NCBI GenBank assembly: GCA_900753165.1
Contig: CAADYC010000083.1
Location: 1 to 12,332, forward strand
DNA: 12,332 nucleotides
Direction: 5' to 3'
Origin: Clostridia bacterium
Lineage (GTDB): Bacteria > Bacillota > Clostridia > TANB77 > CAG-508
Shown here: positions 6,485 through 12,332 of the stretch, piece by piece
How positions within the stretch are numbered: position 1 is the first letter of the stretch
Layout of the letters: the number at the start of each line of letters is the position of its first letter
Program-made: the position numbers and the translations under genes
The notes under the pieces: model-generated
Database searches by the model: none
What the model was told of the DNA's origin: nothing
What the model saw: the letters and a program-made list of their open reading frames with translations, nothing else

Positions 6485-6597
6485 ATTTTTAAATTTTTAT
6501 ATTAAAATAAAAATATATATTTAAAATCGCAGATTTAAATAAATAAATCATTAATTTTATAAAATTATAAAGTTAAAATTAAATAATAAAACAATTT

Positions 6598-6652
6598 TTG
6601 AAATATAATTGAAATATTTTTGAAATATTTTTGAAATATTCTTGACATCTAA
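6598..6652 (+). repeat. Five-unit 11-bp tandem repeat running into the -35 box
   Basis: Units begin with TTG at 6598, 6609, 6620, 6631 and 6642, exactly 11 bases apart: TTGAAATATAA, TTGAAATATTT, TTGAAATATTT, TTGAAATATTC, TTGACATCTAA. The fifth, diverged unit supplies the -35 hexamer. An 11-bp period is about one helical turn, so all units face the same side as the polymerase. Confidence 0.85.
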
Positions 6653-6670
6653 AAAGATAAATGGTAAAAT
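6642..6670 (+). promoter_or_regulatory. Near-consensus sigma-A promoter of the 156-aa protein gene
   Basis: TTGACA (6642-6647), a 17-base spacer and TAAAAT (6665-6670) predict a start near 6677 and a leader of about 64 nt. The leader can form a small hairpin (about 6677-6695: AGTACTCA, loop AAAG, TGAGACT). Confidence 0.8.
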
Positions 6671-6676
6671 TTACCA
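6662..6676. promoter_or_regulatory. Palindrome over the -10 box, candidate operator
   Basis: TGGTAAA and TTTACCA are perfect 7-bp arms around a single A (6669). They cover the whole -10 hexamer and reach the predicted transcription start. A dimeric repressor bound here would block the promoter. No known operator consensus was recognised. Confidence 0.4.
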
Positions 6677-6740
6677 GTACTCAAAAGTGAGACTATTCTA
6701 AAGAAAAAACTTTAAAAAGATTGAAAGGGTTGATATTCTT

Positions 6741-7211
6741 ATGATGAAAGAAAACAAAAGAGAAGAGAAATTATGCTTGTTTTTTGCAAGTGATTATCAT
6801 TTTGAAATGATAAGTTTACCTTATATTAATGAAAGTTTAAAGAAAAATGAAAATGTAATTGTAATGACTGAAAATAATTTAGATAGTAGTGTAGATAAAG
6901 TTTTATCTAGAATTAATTTAAACAAAGAAGAAAAAAATAGATTAACAAAAATTGATTGGAAAAATGATGATGTAAATAAATTTAAAGAAATAAAGAGTGC
7001 TAATAAAGAAGGAAAAGATACTTTAATATTTGTAAAAGGAAGAGAGAACTATATTAATAATATGAATAAAAATATTGAAAATTGGACCAATTGTAGTGAT
7101 GTTAAAATTGTTAATTGTTATGATATTAATGAAATTCATGATGATGTAAGTAGCATAGCTAAAAAATATGATAAAATCTTATCAACTTCTGGTGTTGAAA
7201 AATTATTATAG
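6741..7211 (+). CDS. Uncharacterised 156-aa protein (possibly MEDS-like)
   Basis: I do not recognise this protein with certainty. It is soluble, rich in K, N, D and E, with no signal peptide, membrane segment or cysteine cluster. The N-terminal KLCLFFASDYHFEMISLPYI (11-30), followed by INESLKKNENVIVMTENN, has the strand-helix-strand rhythm of a Rossmann/RecA-like fold. It loosely recalls the MEDS sensory domain, where a (H/L)CLFY segment is followed by a helix ending in a hydrophobic strand. Later strands are probably TLIFVKG (about 94-100) and VKIVNCYD (about 121-128). The start is the first of two adjacent ATGs, with GAAAGGG (6723-6729) eleven bases upstream. A strong promoter with phased repeats precedes it. 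No terminator was found before the UDP-sugar gene 138 bases downstream, so a link with that pathway is possible but unproven. Confidence 0.85.
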   Translation: MMKENKREEKLCLFFASDYHFEMISLPYINESLKKNENVIVMTENNLDSSVDKVLSRINLNKEEKNRLTKIDWKNDDVNKFKEIKSANKEGKDTLIFVKGRENYINNMNKNIENWTNCSDVKIVNCYDINEIHDDVSSIAKKYDKILSTSGVEKLL

Positions 7212-7265
7212 TTATTTGTTATAGTTCATTATTTAATAAAAAATTGTTAAAATTTAATAAAATAC

Positions 7266-7294
7266 TTGATAAATTTTGATAAATAGTATAAAGT
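7266..7294 (+). promoter_or_regulatory. Weak candidate promoter before the UDPGP gene
   Basis: TTGATA (7266-7271) and TAAAGT (7289-7294) are 17 bases apart, about 55 bases before the ATG at 7350. The region is also locally repetitive (AGTATAA repeated). A transcript running through from the preceding gene is the alternative. Confidence 0.3.
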
Positions 7295-7349
7295 ATAAAG
7301 TACATAAAAATTTGTAGTATTAAAAGTACAATTGAAAGGATGAAGATTT

Positions 7350-8600
7350 ATGAACAATACATTAGAGGAAGTAAAAGCAATATTAAAAAAATATAATCAA
7401 GAACATTTATTAAATGGATATGAAAATTTAGACGAAAGAAAACAAAAACAATTATTGGATCAAATCATGAATATAGACTTTGAATTAGTTAGAAGTTTAT
7501 ATAATAATACTAAAAATGAAAATTCAACAAATGGTGATAAAATAGAGCCAATGGAATATTTAGATAAATACAAATTAAATGATAAATATAAATATTATGA
7601 AAATATTGGAAAAGAAGCTATTAAATCAGGAAAACTAGCAGCTGTAACAATGGCTGGTGGACAAGGTACAAGACTTGGCCATAGTGGACCTAAAGGAACT
7701 TATGATATTGGATTAGATTCACACAAATCATTATTTGAACTATTATGTGATTATTTAAAAGAAGAAGGTAAAAAATATGATGTTACAATTCCTTGGTTTA
7801 TAATGACAAGTAGAGAAAATAATAAAGAAACAGTAGAATTCTTTGAAAAAAATAAATTTTTCGGATATCAAAAAGATAAAAATATATTTTTCTTTATTCA
7901 AGGTGAATTACCAATGGTTGATACAGAAGGAAAAATATTAATAGGTGAAGATGGTTTAATAAAAAAAGCTGCTGATGGACATGGTGGAATATATGAGTCA
8001 TTAGTTAAAAATGGTATGACAGAAAAAATGAGACAATTAGGTATTGAATGGGTATTTATTGGAGGAGTTGATAATTGCCTTGTAAAAATGGTAGATCCTG
8101 TATTAATGGGAGTTGCAATTGATAAAGGTGTTACAGTTGCTTGTAAATCAATTGTTAAAGCTAATCCACATGAAAAAGTTGGTGTGTTCTGTAAAAGAAA
8201 TGGAAAACCAAGTGTTATAGAATATTCAGAAATTACTGATGAAATGGCAGAAGCAGAAGATGAAAATGGTGAACTTTTATATGGTGAATCTCATATTCTT
8301 TGCAATTTATTTAATATAGATGCTGTTGAAAGAATGGGTGTTACACCATTACCTTACCATAGTGCTTTCAAAAAGGCTAAATATATCGATAAAGATGGAA
8401 ATTTGGTAGTTCCAGATTCTCCAAATGCGTATAAATTTGAAGCGTTTTTGTTTGATGCTTTTGGTGAAGTTGATGATATGGCAATTCTTAGAGTTAAGAG
8501 AGAAGAAGAATTTGCTCCTGTTAAAAATGCTGATAGTGCTGGAGTTGACTGCCCAAGTACTGCTAGAAAATTATATGAAGATTTTCATCACTTGAGATAA
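7350..8600 (+). CDS. UDPGP-family UTP:sugar-1-phosphate uridylyltransferase (UAP-like)
   Basis: The enzyme is predicted to form a UDP-sugar from UTP and a sugar-1-phosphate, releasing pyrophosphate. The 416-aa protein belongs to the eukaryote-type UDPGP family, most like UDP-N-acetylhexosamine pyrophosphorylase (UAP1/AGX), not to bacterial GalU or GlmU. Motifs are the nucleotide loop AGGQGTRLG (102-110) with PKGTYDIGL (114-122), FIQGELPMV, the sugar-site ADGHGGIYESL (208-218), GGVDNCLVK (238-246) with the metal aspartate Asp241, VGVFCKRNGKPSVIEYSEI, YKFEAFLFDAF and a C-terminal APVKNADS with the conserved lysine. A helical N-terminal region precedes the catalytic domain. AAAGGA (7335-7340) is nine bases before the ATG. 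Glucose-1-P and GlcNAc-1-P are both possible substrates. The neighbouring phosphoglucomutase favours glucose, while the sequence resembles the GlcNAc enzymes. Confidence 0.9.
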   Translation: MNNTLEEVKAILKKYNQEHLLNGYENLDERKQKQLLDQIMNIDFELVRSLYNNTKNENSTNGDKIEPMEYLDKYKLNDKYKYYENIGKEAIKSGKLAAVTMAGGQGTRLGHSGPKGTYDIGLDSHKSLFELLCDYLKEEGKKYDVTIPWFIMTSRENNKETVEFFEKNKFFGYQKDKNIFFFIQGELPMVDTEGKILIGEDGLIKKAADGHGGIYESLVKNGMTEKMRQLGIEWVFIGGVDNCLVKMVDPVLMGVAIDKGVTVACKSIVKANPHEKVGVFCKRNGKPSVIEYSEITDEMAEAEDENGELLYGESHILCNLFNIDAVERMGVTPLPYHSAFKKAKYIDKDGNLVVPDSPNAYKFEAFLFDAFGEVDDMAILRVKREEEFAPVKNADSAGVDCPSTARKLYEDFHHLR

Positions 8601-8603
8601 AAT

Positions 8604-8637
8604 AAAAAGAGTAGGTTAAATGGCTTGCTCTTTTTTT
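8604..8637 (+). terminator. Intrinsic terminator after the UDPGP gene
   Basis: A 14-bp stem with several G-U pairs (8604-8617 with 8622-8635) and a 4-nt loop AAAT runs into seven T (8631-8637), just after the stop codon. It separates this gene from pgcA, which probably has its own promoter. Confidence 0.85.
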
Positions 8638-8686
8638 GAACTTATCAAATATTTTTTAAAAAAGTCTTTATTTATTCTGTAAATAG

Positions 8687-8695
8687 TGTTATTAT
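8687..8695 (+). promoter_or_regulatory. Extended -10 promoter candidate for pgcA
   Basis: TG-T-TATTAT is an extended -10 motif 65 bases before the preferred pgcA start. The -35 region (TCTTTA or nearby) is poor. A promoter is expected here because a terminator lies between the two genes. Confidence 0.4.
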
Positions 8696-8759
8696 AAGCA
8701 TATCAAAAAAGTTGTCAAAAGGCGATGTTCCTAATGACATAAAAGAAAGGATTGATAAA

Positions 8760-10496
8760 ATGAAAAATTATTTAGAAGAATACAAAAAATGGTGTGAAAG
8801 CCCTGATTTTGATGAAGAAACAAAAAAAGAATTATTAGAAATAAAAGATGACGAAAAAGAGATTGAAGACAGATTTTATAAAGAATTAGAATTTGGAACA
8901 GCAGGATTGCGTGGAGTAATAGGGGCTGGAACAAATAGAATGAATAAATATACAGTTGGAAAGGCAACACAAGGATTAGCAAATTATATAATAGAACAAG
9001 GAACACAAGATAAAGGCGTTGCTATAAGCTATGATTCTAGAAGAATGTCAAAAGAATTCAGTTTACAAACAGCATTAATTTTAAATGCAAATGGAATAAA
9101 AACATATTTATTTGAAAACTTGAGACCAGTACCAGAATTATCATTTGCAGTAAGAAAATTAAAATGTACAGCAGGTGTTATGATTACAGCAAGTCATAAT
9201 CCACCAAAATATAATGGATATAAAGTATATTGGGATGATGGGGCACAAATAGTTGCTCCAAAGGATAAAGATATAATAGCAAAAGTAAGAGCTGTTGCAG
9301 AATATAGTGAAATCAAAGAAATTTCAAAAGAAGAAGCAATCGAAAAAGGATTATTTAATATAGTTGGAACAGAAATGGATGATAAATATATTAATACTTT
9401 AAAGTCTTTGATATTAAACCCTGAAATTGTAAAAGAACAAGGTAAAAACTTAAAAGTTGTATATACGCCATTACATGGAACAGGAAATACAGTTGCAGAA
9501 AGACTTTTAAAAGAAATAGGAATACAAAATTTATATGTTGTTCCAGAACAAAAAGAACCAGATGGTAACTTCCCAACTGTTGATTATCCAAATCCAGAAG
9601 ATAAAAAAGCATTCAAATTAGCATTAGAATTAGCTAAAAAAGTAGATGCGGATGTAGTTTTAGCAACAGACCCTGATGCAGATAGATTGGGAATTTATGC
9701 TAAAGACACAAAAACTGGTGAATATATGACATATACAGGAAATATGTCAGCATTATTAATTGCTGAATATAGAATTTCTCAAATGAAAGAAAAAGGAATA
9801 TTACCAGAAAAAGGAATGTTTATTACAACAATAGTTTCATCTGATTTAGCAAAAGCAATTGCAGCAAATTACGGATTAGAATGTTTTGAAGTTTTAACAG
9901 GATTTAAAAATATTGGTGCTATCATGAAAAGAGAAGAAGAAAAAACAGATGGTGATAAATATGTATTTGGATTTGAAGAAAGTTATGGTTGCTTAATTGG
10001 TGACTATGCAAGAGACAAAGATGGTATTGCCGCTGTAATGGCACTATGTGAAGCTGCTTGCTATTACAGGGCAAATAATGAAACTTTATGGGATCAAATG
10101 AATAATATTTATAAAAAATATGGATTCTACAAAGAAGACCAAGTTTCAATTGTCTTAGAAGGCGCTGAAGGTGCTGAAAAAATAAAAGAAATGATGACAG
10201 CTATGAGAAATAAAGATGTAGAAAATATTGGTAGTTATAAAGTACTAACATTTAAGGATGTTGAAAGAGACTATGTTAAGGATATGGTTACAGGTATAGA
10301 AAGTAAAACTGGATTACCAAAATCAAATGTTTTATATTATCAATTAGAAAACAATGCATGGTGTTGTGTTCGTCCATCTGGTACAGAACCAAAAATTAAA
10401 TTATATTTTGGTGTTAAAGGTAAAGATGAAGAAGATGCAACAAATAGTTTAGAAGATTTAAAAGATGCAATGGTAAAATTAGTTAAAGAAAATTAG
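8760..10496 (+). CDS. pgcA: Alpha-phosphoglucomutase PgcA (phosphohexomutase family)
   Basis: PgcA interconverts glucose-6-phosphate and alpha-glucose-1-phosphate in the cytoplasm, feeding UDP-glucose synthesis. The 578-aa protein has the full four-domain alpha-D-phosphohexomutase plan: FGTAGLRGVIGAGTNRMN (45-62), the phosphoserine loop TASHNPPKYNGYKVY with Ser145, the magnesium loop DPDADRLG (304-311), the sugar-recognition motif GFEESYG (404-410), and the phosphate-binding RPSGTEPK (538-545). It aligns with B. subtilis PgcA (581 aa) from its first residues. The start is ATG at 8760, nine bases after AAAGAAAGG. An in-frame TTG at 8712 would add 16 residues without a ribosome binding site. 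It stands just after the UDPGP-type gene but behind a terminator. Other phosphopentose or phosphomannose activities are possible in this family. Confidence 0.95.
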   Translation: MKNYLEEYKKWCESPDFDEETKKELLEIKDDEKEIEDRFYKELEFGTAGLRGVIGAGTNRMNKYTVGKATQGLANYIIEQGTQDKGVAISYDSRRMSKEFSLQTALILNANGIKTYLFENLRPVPELSFAVRKLKCTAGVMITASHNPPKYNGYKVYWDDGAQIVAPKDKDIIAKVRAVAEYSEIKEISKEEAIEKGLFNIVGTEMDDKYINTLKSLILNPEIVKEQGKNLKVVYTPLHGTGNTVAERLLKEIGIQNLYVVPEQKEPDGNFPTVDYPNPEDKKAFKLALELAKKVDADVVLATDPDADRLGIYAKDTKTGEYMTYTGNMSALLIAEYRISQMKEKGILPEKGMFITTIVSSDLAKAIAANYGLECFEVLTGFKNIGAIMKREEEKTDGDKYVFGFEESYGCLIGDYARDKDGIAAVMALCEAACYYRANNETLWDQMNNIYKKYGFYKEDQVSIVLEGAEGAEKIKEMMTAMRNKDVENIGSYKVLTFKDVERDYVKDMVTGIESKTGLPKSNVLYYQLENNAWCCVRPSGTEPKIKLYFGVKGKDEEDATNSLEDLKDAMVKLVKEN

Positions 10497-10535
10497 AAAT
10501 TTGGGATTGGAGATAAGTCTTCAATCCCAAATTTT
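10497..10535 (+). terminator. Terminator of pgcA
   Basis: A 17-bp stem (10497-10513 with 10518-10534, one G-T pair) closed by the loop TAAG starts directly after the pgcA stop codon and ends in TTTT. Length and perfection make termination very likely despite the short T run. Confidence 0.88.
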
Positions 10536-10539
10536 ATAA

Positions 10540-10578
10540 AAAACGGGATTTTATGAGGTAGCCCCATAATCCCGTTTT
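10540..10578 (-). terminator. Terminator of the convergent ttcA-type gene
   Basis: AAAACGGGAT (10540-10549) pairs with ATCCCGTTTT (10569-10578), and beyond a TT bulge TATGAGG pairs with CCCCATA with one mismatch, loop TAG. On the minus strand the stem ends in a six-T run, so this hairpin serves the gene at 10603, while its neighbour serves pgcA. Confidence 0.85.
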
Positions 10579-10602
10579 CTTAATTCTCAAAAAGTTAAGA
10601 TT

Positions 10603-11310
10603 TTATTTTTTCCAATCTGGTAAATTTCTTTTTATAGCACCAAATAAGTTTGCTCTAATCATAGGAATATTTTTTTGAAGAGAAAAAATCATTTGTTTAA
10701 TATCTTCTCTTTTAGAAGTACCATCCATTGGACAAACTTTAGGCATAACAGTTAAATTATTTTTCTTTACAAATCTTTTCGTTTCTTTTTCAGGTGTATA
10801 TATTAAAGGTCTAATTAAAGTTATTCCAGTTCTATCCATATAACTTACTGGTGAAAATGTTCCAATACTTCCTGTATAAAATAAATTAAGTAAAAATGTT
10901 TCTAAAACATCATCTTCATTATGTCCTAATGCTATTTTGTTACAGCCTTCTCTTACAGCTATTGAGTTTATTATTCCTCTTCGTAAATTAGCACATAATG
11001 AGCATGGATTTTTTTCTTTTCTAATATCAAATACTATTTCTTGTGCATGACTATTTTCTATAAATAGTGGTATTTCTAATTTATCACATATATTTTGTAA
11101 CATATTGGTATCAAAAAACTTAAAACCGGGATTTATACTTATTGCTATAATATCAAATTTTTTTGGATAAAATCGTTGTAAGGCTTTAAATGCATGTAGC
11201 ATTGTTATTGAGTCTTTTCCTCCTGAAAGGCATATTGCTATTTTATCATTTTCTTCTATCATGTGATAATCTTCTATGGCTTTTCTCATGTGACTTAAAA
11301 TTCTTTGCAT
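10603..11310 (-). CDS. ttcA: TtcA-family tRNA 2-thiocytidine biosynthesis protein
   Basis: TtcA-type enzymes adenylate a tRNA cytidine (position 32 in enterobacteria) and replace its 2-oxygen by sulfur, using a [4Fe-4S] cluster. The 235-aa protein shows the PP-loop SGGKDS (29-34), the cluster cysteines in NPCSLCANLRRG (Cys103, Cys106), GHNEDDVLETFLLNL (129-143), and a later VCPMDG that provides a third cysteine (Cys193), as in the three-cysteine arrangement of TtcA. It is shorter than E. coli TtcA (about 311 aa), lacking N- and C-terminal extensions, so it belongs to a compact subgroup whose exact tRNA target is not certain. AGGAGG (11319-11324) lies eight bases before the ATG. The gene is transcribed alone, between a double terminator and a divergent secreted-protein gene. 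TilS is excluded by the CxxC motif and the absence of C-terminal domains. Confidence 0.82.
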   Translation of the reverse strand: MQRILSHMRKAIEDYHMIEENDKIAICLSGGKDSITMLHAFKALQRFYPKKFDIIAISINPGFKFFDTNMLQNICDKLEIPLFIENSHAQEIVFDIRKEKNPCSLCANLRRGIINSIAVREGCNKIALGHNEDDVLETFLLNLFYTGSIGTFSPVSYMDRTGITLIRPLIYTPEKETKRFVKKNNLTVMPKVCPMDGTSKREDIKQMIFSLQKNIPMIRANLFGAIKRNLPDWKK

Positions 11311-11369
11311 GGTGATATCCTCCTAAAATTAAATATTGATTATTTATTAATGTTTATTTATCTTTTTAT

Positions 11370-11378
11370 ATTATAACA
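11370..11378 (-). promoter_or_regulatory. Extended -10 promoter of the ttcA-type gene
   Basis: On the minus strand TGT-TATAAT is a perfect extended -10 motif 60 bases before the ATG. The 17-base-spaced -35 position (AATACA) is weak, which extended -10 promoters tolerate. A TTGACA is present on this strand but only eight bases from the -10, so it cannot pair with it. Confidence 0.55.
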
Positions 11379-11644
11379 TTTGTTGTCAATACTGTATTTA
11401 GAAAATGTAAAAATATAGTTATAGATCAATACAAGACAATTAATAGTTATATGTTAATACACTGTAACAAAAATGTAATAAAAATTTAAAGAAATATATC
11501 AAAAATGCCTGAAATGTGCTTCCCTAGATGATTAGAACATTATTTTTGTAATATTCCCAAAAGCTCGAAAAACTGATATTGATTATAAAATAGAAATTAA
11601 TTAAAATTATAATAAGGTAAATTGCGATAATTGGCAAATATAGT
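11379..11644. other. Intergenic region upstream of the secreted-protein gene
   Basis: No ORF with a ribosome binding site was found here. The stretch contains TATAAT at 11608-11613 without a convincing -35. A less AT-rich block at about 11504-11570 has nested pairing: GCTT/AAGC (11518-11521 with 11561-11564) encloses a hairpin GAACATTA/TAATATTC (11535-11542 with 11549-11556, one mismatch). This could be a structured leader or upstream regulatory region. No known riboswitch class was recognised. Confidence 0.4.
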
Positions 11645-11658
11645 AGGAGGGATATTTG

Positions 11659-12332
11659 ATGAAGGAGATAGTAAAAAAGATATTAGTAGTTATTGTTATT
11701 GCATTAATGATTTGTAATAGCTCAATGTTAACATTAATATCTGTTGCAATTGATGAGATAGAAGATATTGTAGATATATCTAAAGTGAATATAAATGAAG
11801 ATATTAATCTTGAAAAATATGTTAATTATTCATTTGGAGATAAAAAAGGTCTTTTGGTTAAACTTCATTTAAAAACTGGAATTGAATATAAAGATGACCA
11901 ACAATATAAATCAGTAAAATCAACATTAATGGTTTTAAATGCTCCTATGATAAATAATCAATATCCTGAAAATATTGAGATTATAGGAAATTCAACTAAT
12001 GATTTTTTACATAAATATAATCAAGAAAGTGGTAAGTTTGCAATTCAAGCCTTGAATGAAGATAATACAGATTTTACTATAAATTTATATTATGATTCAA
12101 ACTGTTATAGTGAAAGAGCAGAAGAAAAAAATATAGAAATTAGTGGAATTATAAAGGATGAATTGTCAGATAGTAATAGCACAGAAATTGAAAAACAAAT
12201 TGAAAAAAGTGTAGATGTTAGTGAAGATATTTCAGGACTAGTATCAGAAGATATATATGCTGATGAGATTTTCAAAGGATTTATTAAAGCAAATAAAGAA
12301 AATGGTACTGAATATGATACATCTTATAACGA
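11659..12332 (+). CDS. Secreted or cell-surface protein, unknown, 3' end beyond window
   Basis: The reading frame is open from the ATG at 11659 to the window end (224 codons), so the protein is truncated only by the window. AGGAGG (11645-11650) lies eight bases upstream. The N-terminus is a classical signal peptide: MKEIVKK, then a hydrophobic stretch ILVVIVIALMIC to about residue 30, with possible cleavage near SVA. The mature part is acidic and beta-rich in appearance, with YVNYSFGDKKGLLVKLHLKT, KSTLMVLNAPMINNQYPENI, and a D/E/S-rich stretch with many isoleucines. Proteins with this N-terminal pattern, often very large and repetitive, are something I vaguely associate with uncultured gut Clostridia; this is recall, not a search. 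No catalytic motif is visible. It is divergent from the ttcA-type gene, and its role, perhaps in the envelope or adhesion, is open. Confidence 0.85.
   Translation, partial: MKEIVKKILVVIVIALMICNSSMLTLISVAIDEIEDIVDISKVNINEDINLEKYVNYSFGDKKGLLVKLHLKTGIEYKDDQQYKSVKSTLMVLNAPMINNQYPENIEIIGNSTNDFLHKYNQESGKFAIQALNEDNTDFTINLYYDSNCYSERAEEKNIEISGIIKDELSDSNSTEIEKQIEKSVDVSEDISGLVSEDIYADEIFKGFIKANKENGTEYDTSYN

Noticed and set aside
7202..7300. Repeats in the gap before the UDPGP gene (TTATAGTT twice, TTTAATAAAA twice, AGTATAA twice)
   Set aside because: Short copies in nearly pure A/T sequence are expected by chance; there is no regular spacing as at 6598-6652.
11500..11570. Cyclic-di-GMP or other riboswitch before the secreted-protein gene
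   Set aside because: The block lacks the conserved cores of GEMM-I and GEMM-II that I know, and no other class could be matched by eye. It is kept only as possible structure.

Overview
The window is very AT-rich DNA with Firmicutes-type ribosome binding sites (AAGGAGG variants). It carries two families restricted to endospore formers (SpmA/SpmB and SpoIIR) plus a Clostridia-style AbrB with a zinc-knuckle tail. The best guess is a spore-forming member of the Clostridia, possibly one of the uncultured gut lineages. That placement is inferred from gene content and base composition, not from a phylogeny.

Left part (1-2500): rsmI (16S rRNA methyltransferase) converges on an abrB-type regulator, and the two share a terminator hairpin that contains the abrB stop codon. 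The same convergent rsmI/abrB pair is known in Bacillus subtilis. Next come the spore maturation genes spmA and spmB. spmA is broken in this sequence by one extra base inside its most conserved motif.

Region 2474-2954 looks empty at ordinary ORF cut-offs but holds a complete small gene. It has a near-consensus sigma-A promoter, a leader, a perfect Shine-Dalgarno and a 33-codon ORF for a lysine- and isoleucine-rich hydrophobic peptide. The leader can pair with the start codon. A 14-bp inverted repeat with an 86-nt centre follows. This is the least expected part of the window.

Middle (2955-6411, minus strand): spoIIR, murA, walJ (yycJ-type MBL-fold hydrolase) and rlmH lie in one direction. Together they cover sporulation signalling, the first committed step of peptidoglycan synthesis, a cell-wall-associated nuclease-like protein and a 23S rRNA methyltransferase.

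Right part (6600-10500, plus strand): an uncharacterised 156-aa protein is preceded by a textbook promoter. The -35 box of that promoter is the last unit of an 11-bp, helically phased tandem repeat. After it come a UDPGP/UAP-type nucleotidyltransferase and alpha-phosphoglucomutase pgcA. The last two would convert hexose-6-phosphate to hexose-1-phosphate and on to a UDP-sugar, the precursor for envelope polymers and, as UDP-GlcNAc, for MurA. Two back-to-back hairpin terminators separate pgcA from a convergent TtcA-family tRNA thiolase. A divergent secreted-protein gene of unknown function runs off the right edge.

No tRNA, rRNA, insertion sequence or CRISPR array was seen. Most of the window is ordinary chromosomal housekeeping and sporulation DNA.
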